Below, one piece after another: positions 63,376 through 64,000 of a stretch of 64,000 nucleotides of DNA. The notes beneath the pieces were generated by a model. The model was not told where the DNA came from. It worked only from the letters and a program-made list of their open reading frames with translations, and did no database searches. The position numbers were made by a program, and so were the translations under genes. The stretch is from Rhabdornis inornatus (taxonomy: Eukaryota > Chordata > Aves > Passeriformes > Rhabdornithidae), in contig VWZS01000321.1 in assembly GCA_013397075.1 (NCBI GenBank), positions 496,001 through 560,000 on the forward strand, written 5' to 3'. Numbering within the stretch: position 1 is the stretch's first letter; every line of letters begins with the position of its first letter.

Positions 63376-64000
63376 GAATACAGTTTTTCCAAAAGTTCAC
63401 CTTCTAACTTGTGCAGTTACTGTAGGGGATGCATTCTCCAAAAAACAAAACAGAAGGATCATATAGGAGAAAAAAATAATTTAAATATTTGGGGAATTTG
63501 AATTGTTTCTGTGTCTCAGATCTGTGCAGAATGGACACTGCAGTATTTTTTCCAAACTAATATTGTTCACTTACATTGGAATTCTCAGTCATATGAATCC
63601 ATGCTGTGAGTTCTTCAGGATGGTATTGTCATTTCACCTCTTGTGTTCTGTCTTTGCCAGCAGCAACTTTTACTTATGTAGGGTTCTGCACTTAAATTTT
63701 TATTTCTTTAAAGGTCTCAGAATATGGTATAGTATTACCCAGTCTCCTAGGTCATCACCCTCTTTTTCTTCTAACACCTGTACTTGTACATTTTCAAGCC
63801 ACAGCAGCTTGATCCTAACTAATCTAATGACCTGGAGTCTTAAATATGGGCAAAGTTAGACAGGAAAATGTGTTTATTTGTGAATTTCCTTTCTAAATGA
63901 AGATGTAATTAATTTTTATTCCTATATTTAAACATCCAGTTTTGGAACTAAGTGGTTTTTCTGAATTTTGAAAATCTTGAGGGATTAAATATAAATTTAA
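63372..64000. other. Non-coding DNA, no gene recognised
   Basis: The frame at 63503-63859 (118 codons) is rich in Phe, Ser and Leu and matches nothing known. No repeat was recognised up to the window edge. Confidence 0.5.

Noticed and set aside
1..64000. CRISPR arrays, bacterial operons, prophage or phage-like gene blocks
   Set aside because: No regularly spaced direct repeats, no dense coding and no ribosome-binding-site pattern; composition and repeats are those of a vertebrate genome.

Overview
The window looks like vertebrate, most likely avian, nuclear DNA, and is mainly non-coding. It is AT-rich, poor in CpG and full of short homopolymer runs. No open reading frame gives a recognisable cellular protein, and there is no operon-like packing. 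The bird assignment rests on the repeats: every interspersed element I can name belongs to the CR1 LINE superfamily, including 3' ends with the usual closing consensus and pieces of the CR1 ORF2 reverse transcriptase. CR1 dominates in birds and other sauropsids. I saw no Alu-, B1/B2- or L1-like sequence. Passerine versus other bird cannot be settled by reading.

Layout. 1-96 is the 3' tip of a CR1. From about 0.1 to 31.9 kb the sequence is almost entirely unannotatable single-copy DNA. It holds a diverged direct-repeat pair (10.43-10.64 and 16.51-16.72 kb), one small CR1 tail (18.6 kb), simple repeats, and two closely spaced inverted pairs of the POU octamer (7.25 and 19.4 kb). From 31.9 to 40.8 kb there are more repeats: a CR1 3' end with the intact C-terminal end of ORF2 (31.9 kb), a very old CR1/L3-like relic on the minus strand (33.9-34.9 kb), a perfect 33-bp tandem duplication (35.8 kb), a minus-strand CR1 reverse-transcriptase fragment (36.6-37.5 kb), two plus-strand CR1 tails (38.1-38.8 kb) and a minus-strand CR1 tail (40.6 kb). 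Inside this cluster lies the only strong gene-like signal, a compact CpG island at about 37.63-38.01 kb with two ETS-type cores.

From 40.8 kb to the end the sequence is again featureless apart from a nested hairpin (45.9 kb), a possible CR1 remnant (48.9 kb), a second ancient CR1/L3-like relic (58.1-58.6 kb), a TG/TA/CA microsatellite (62.9 kb) and a long T tract with one undetermined base (63.3 kb).

Interpretation. This is an intergenic desert or the inside of a very long intron. The CpG island is the best candidate for a transcription start, possibly of a non-coding RNA or a distant gene. I found no protein-coding exon I would defend and no new multi-gene system. Repeat and regulatory calls come from reading against remembered consensus patterns, so boundaries are approximate.
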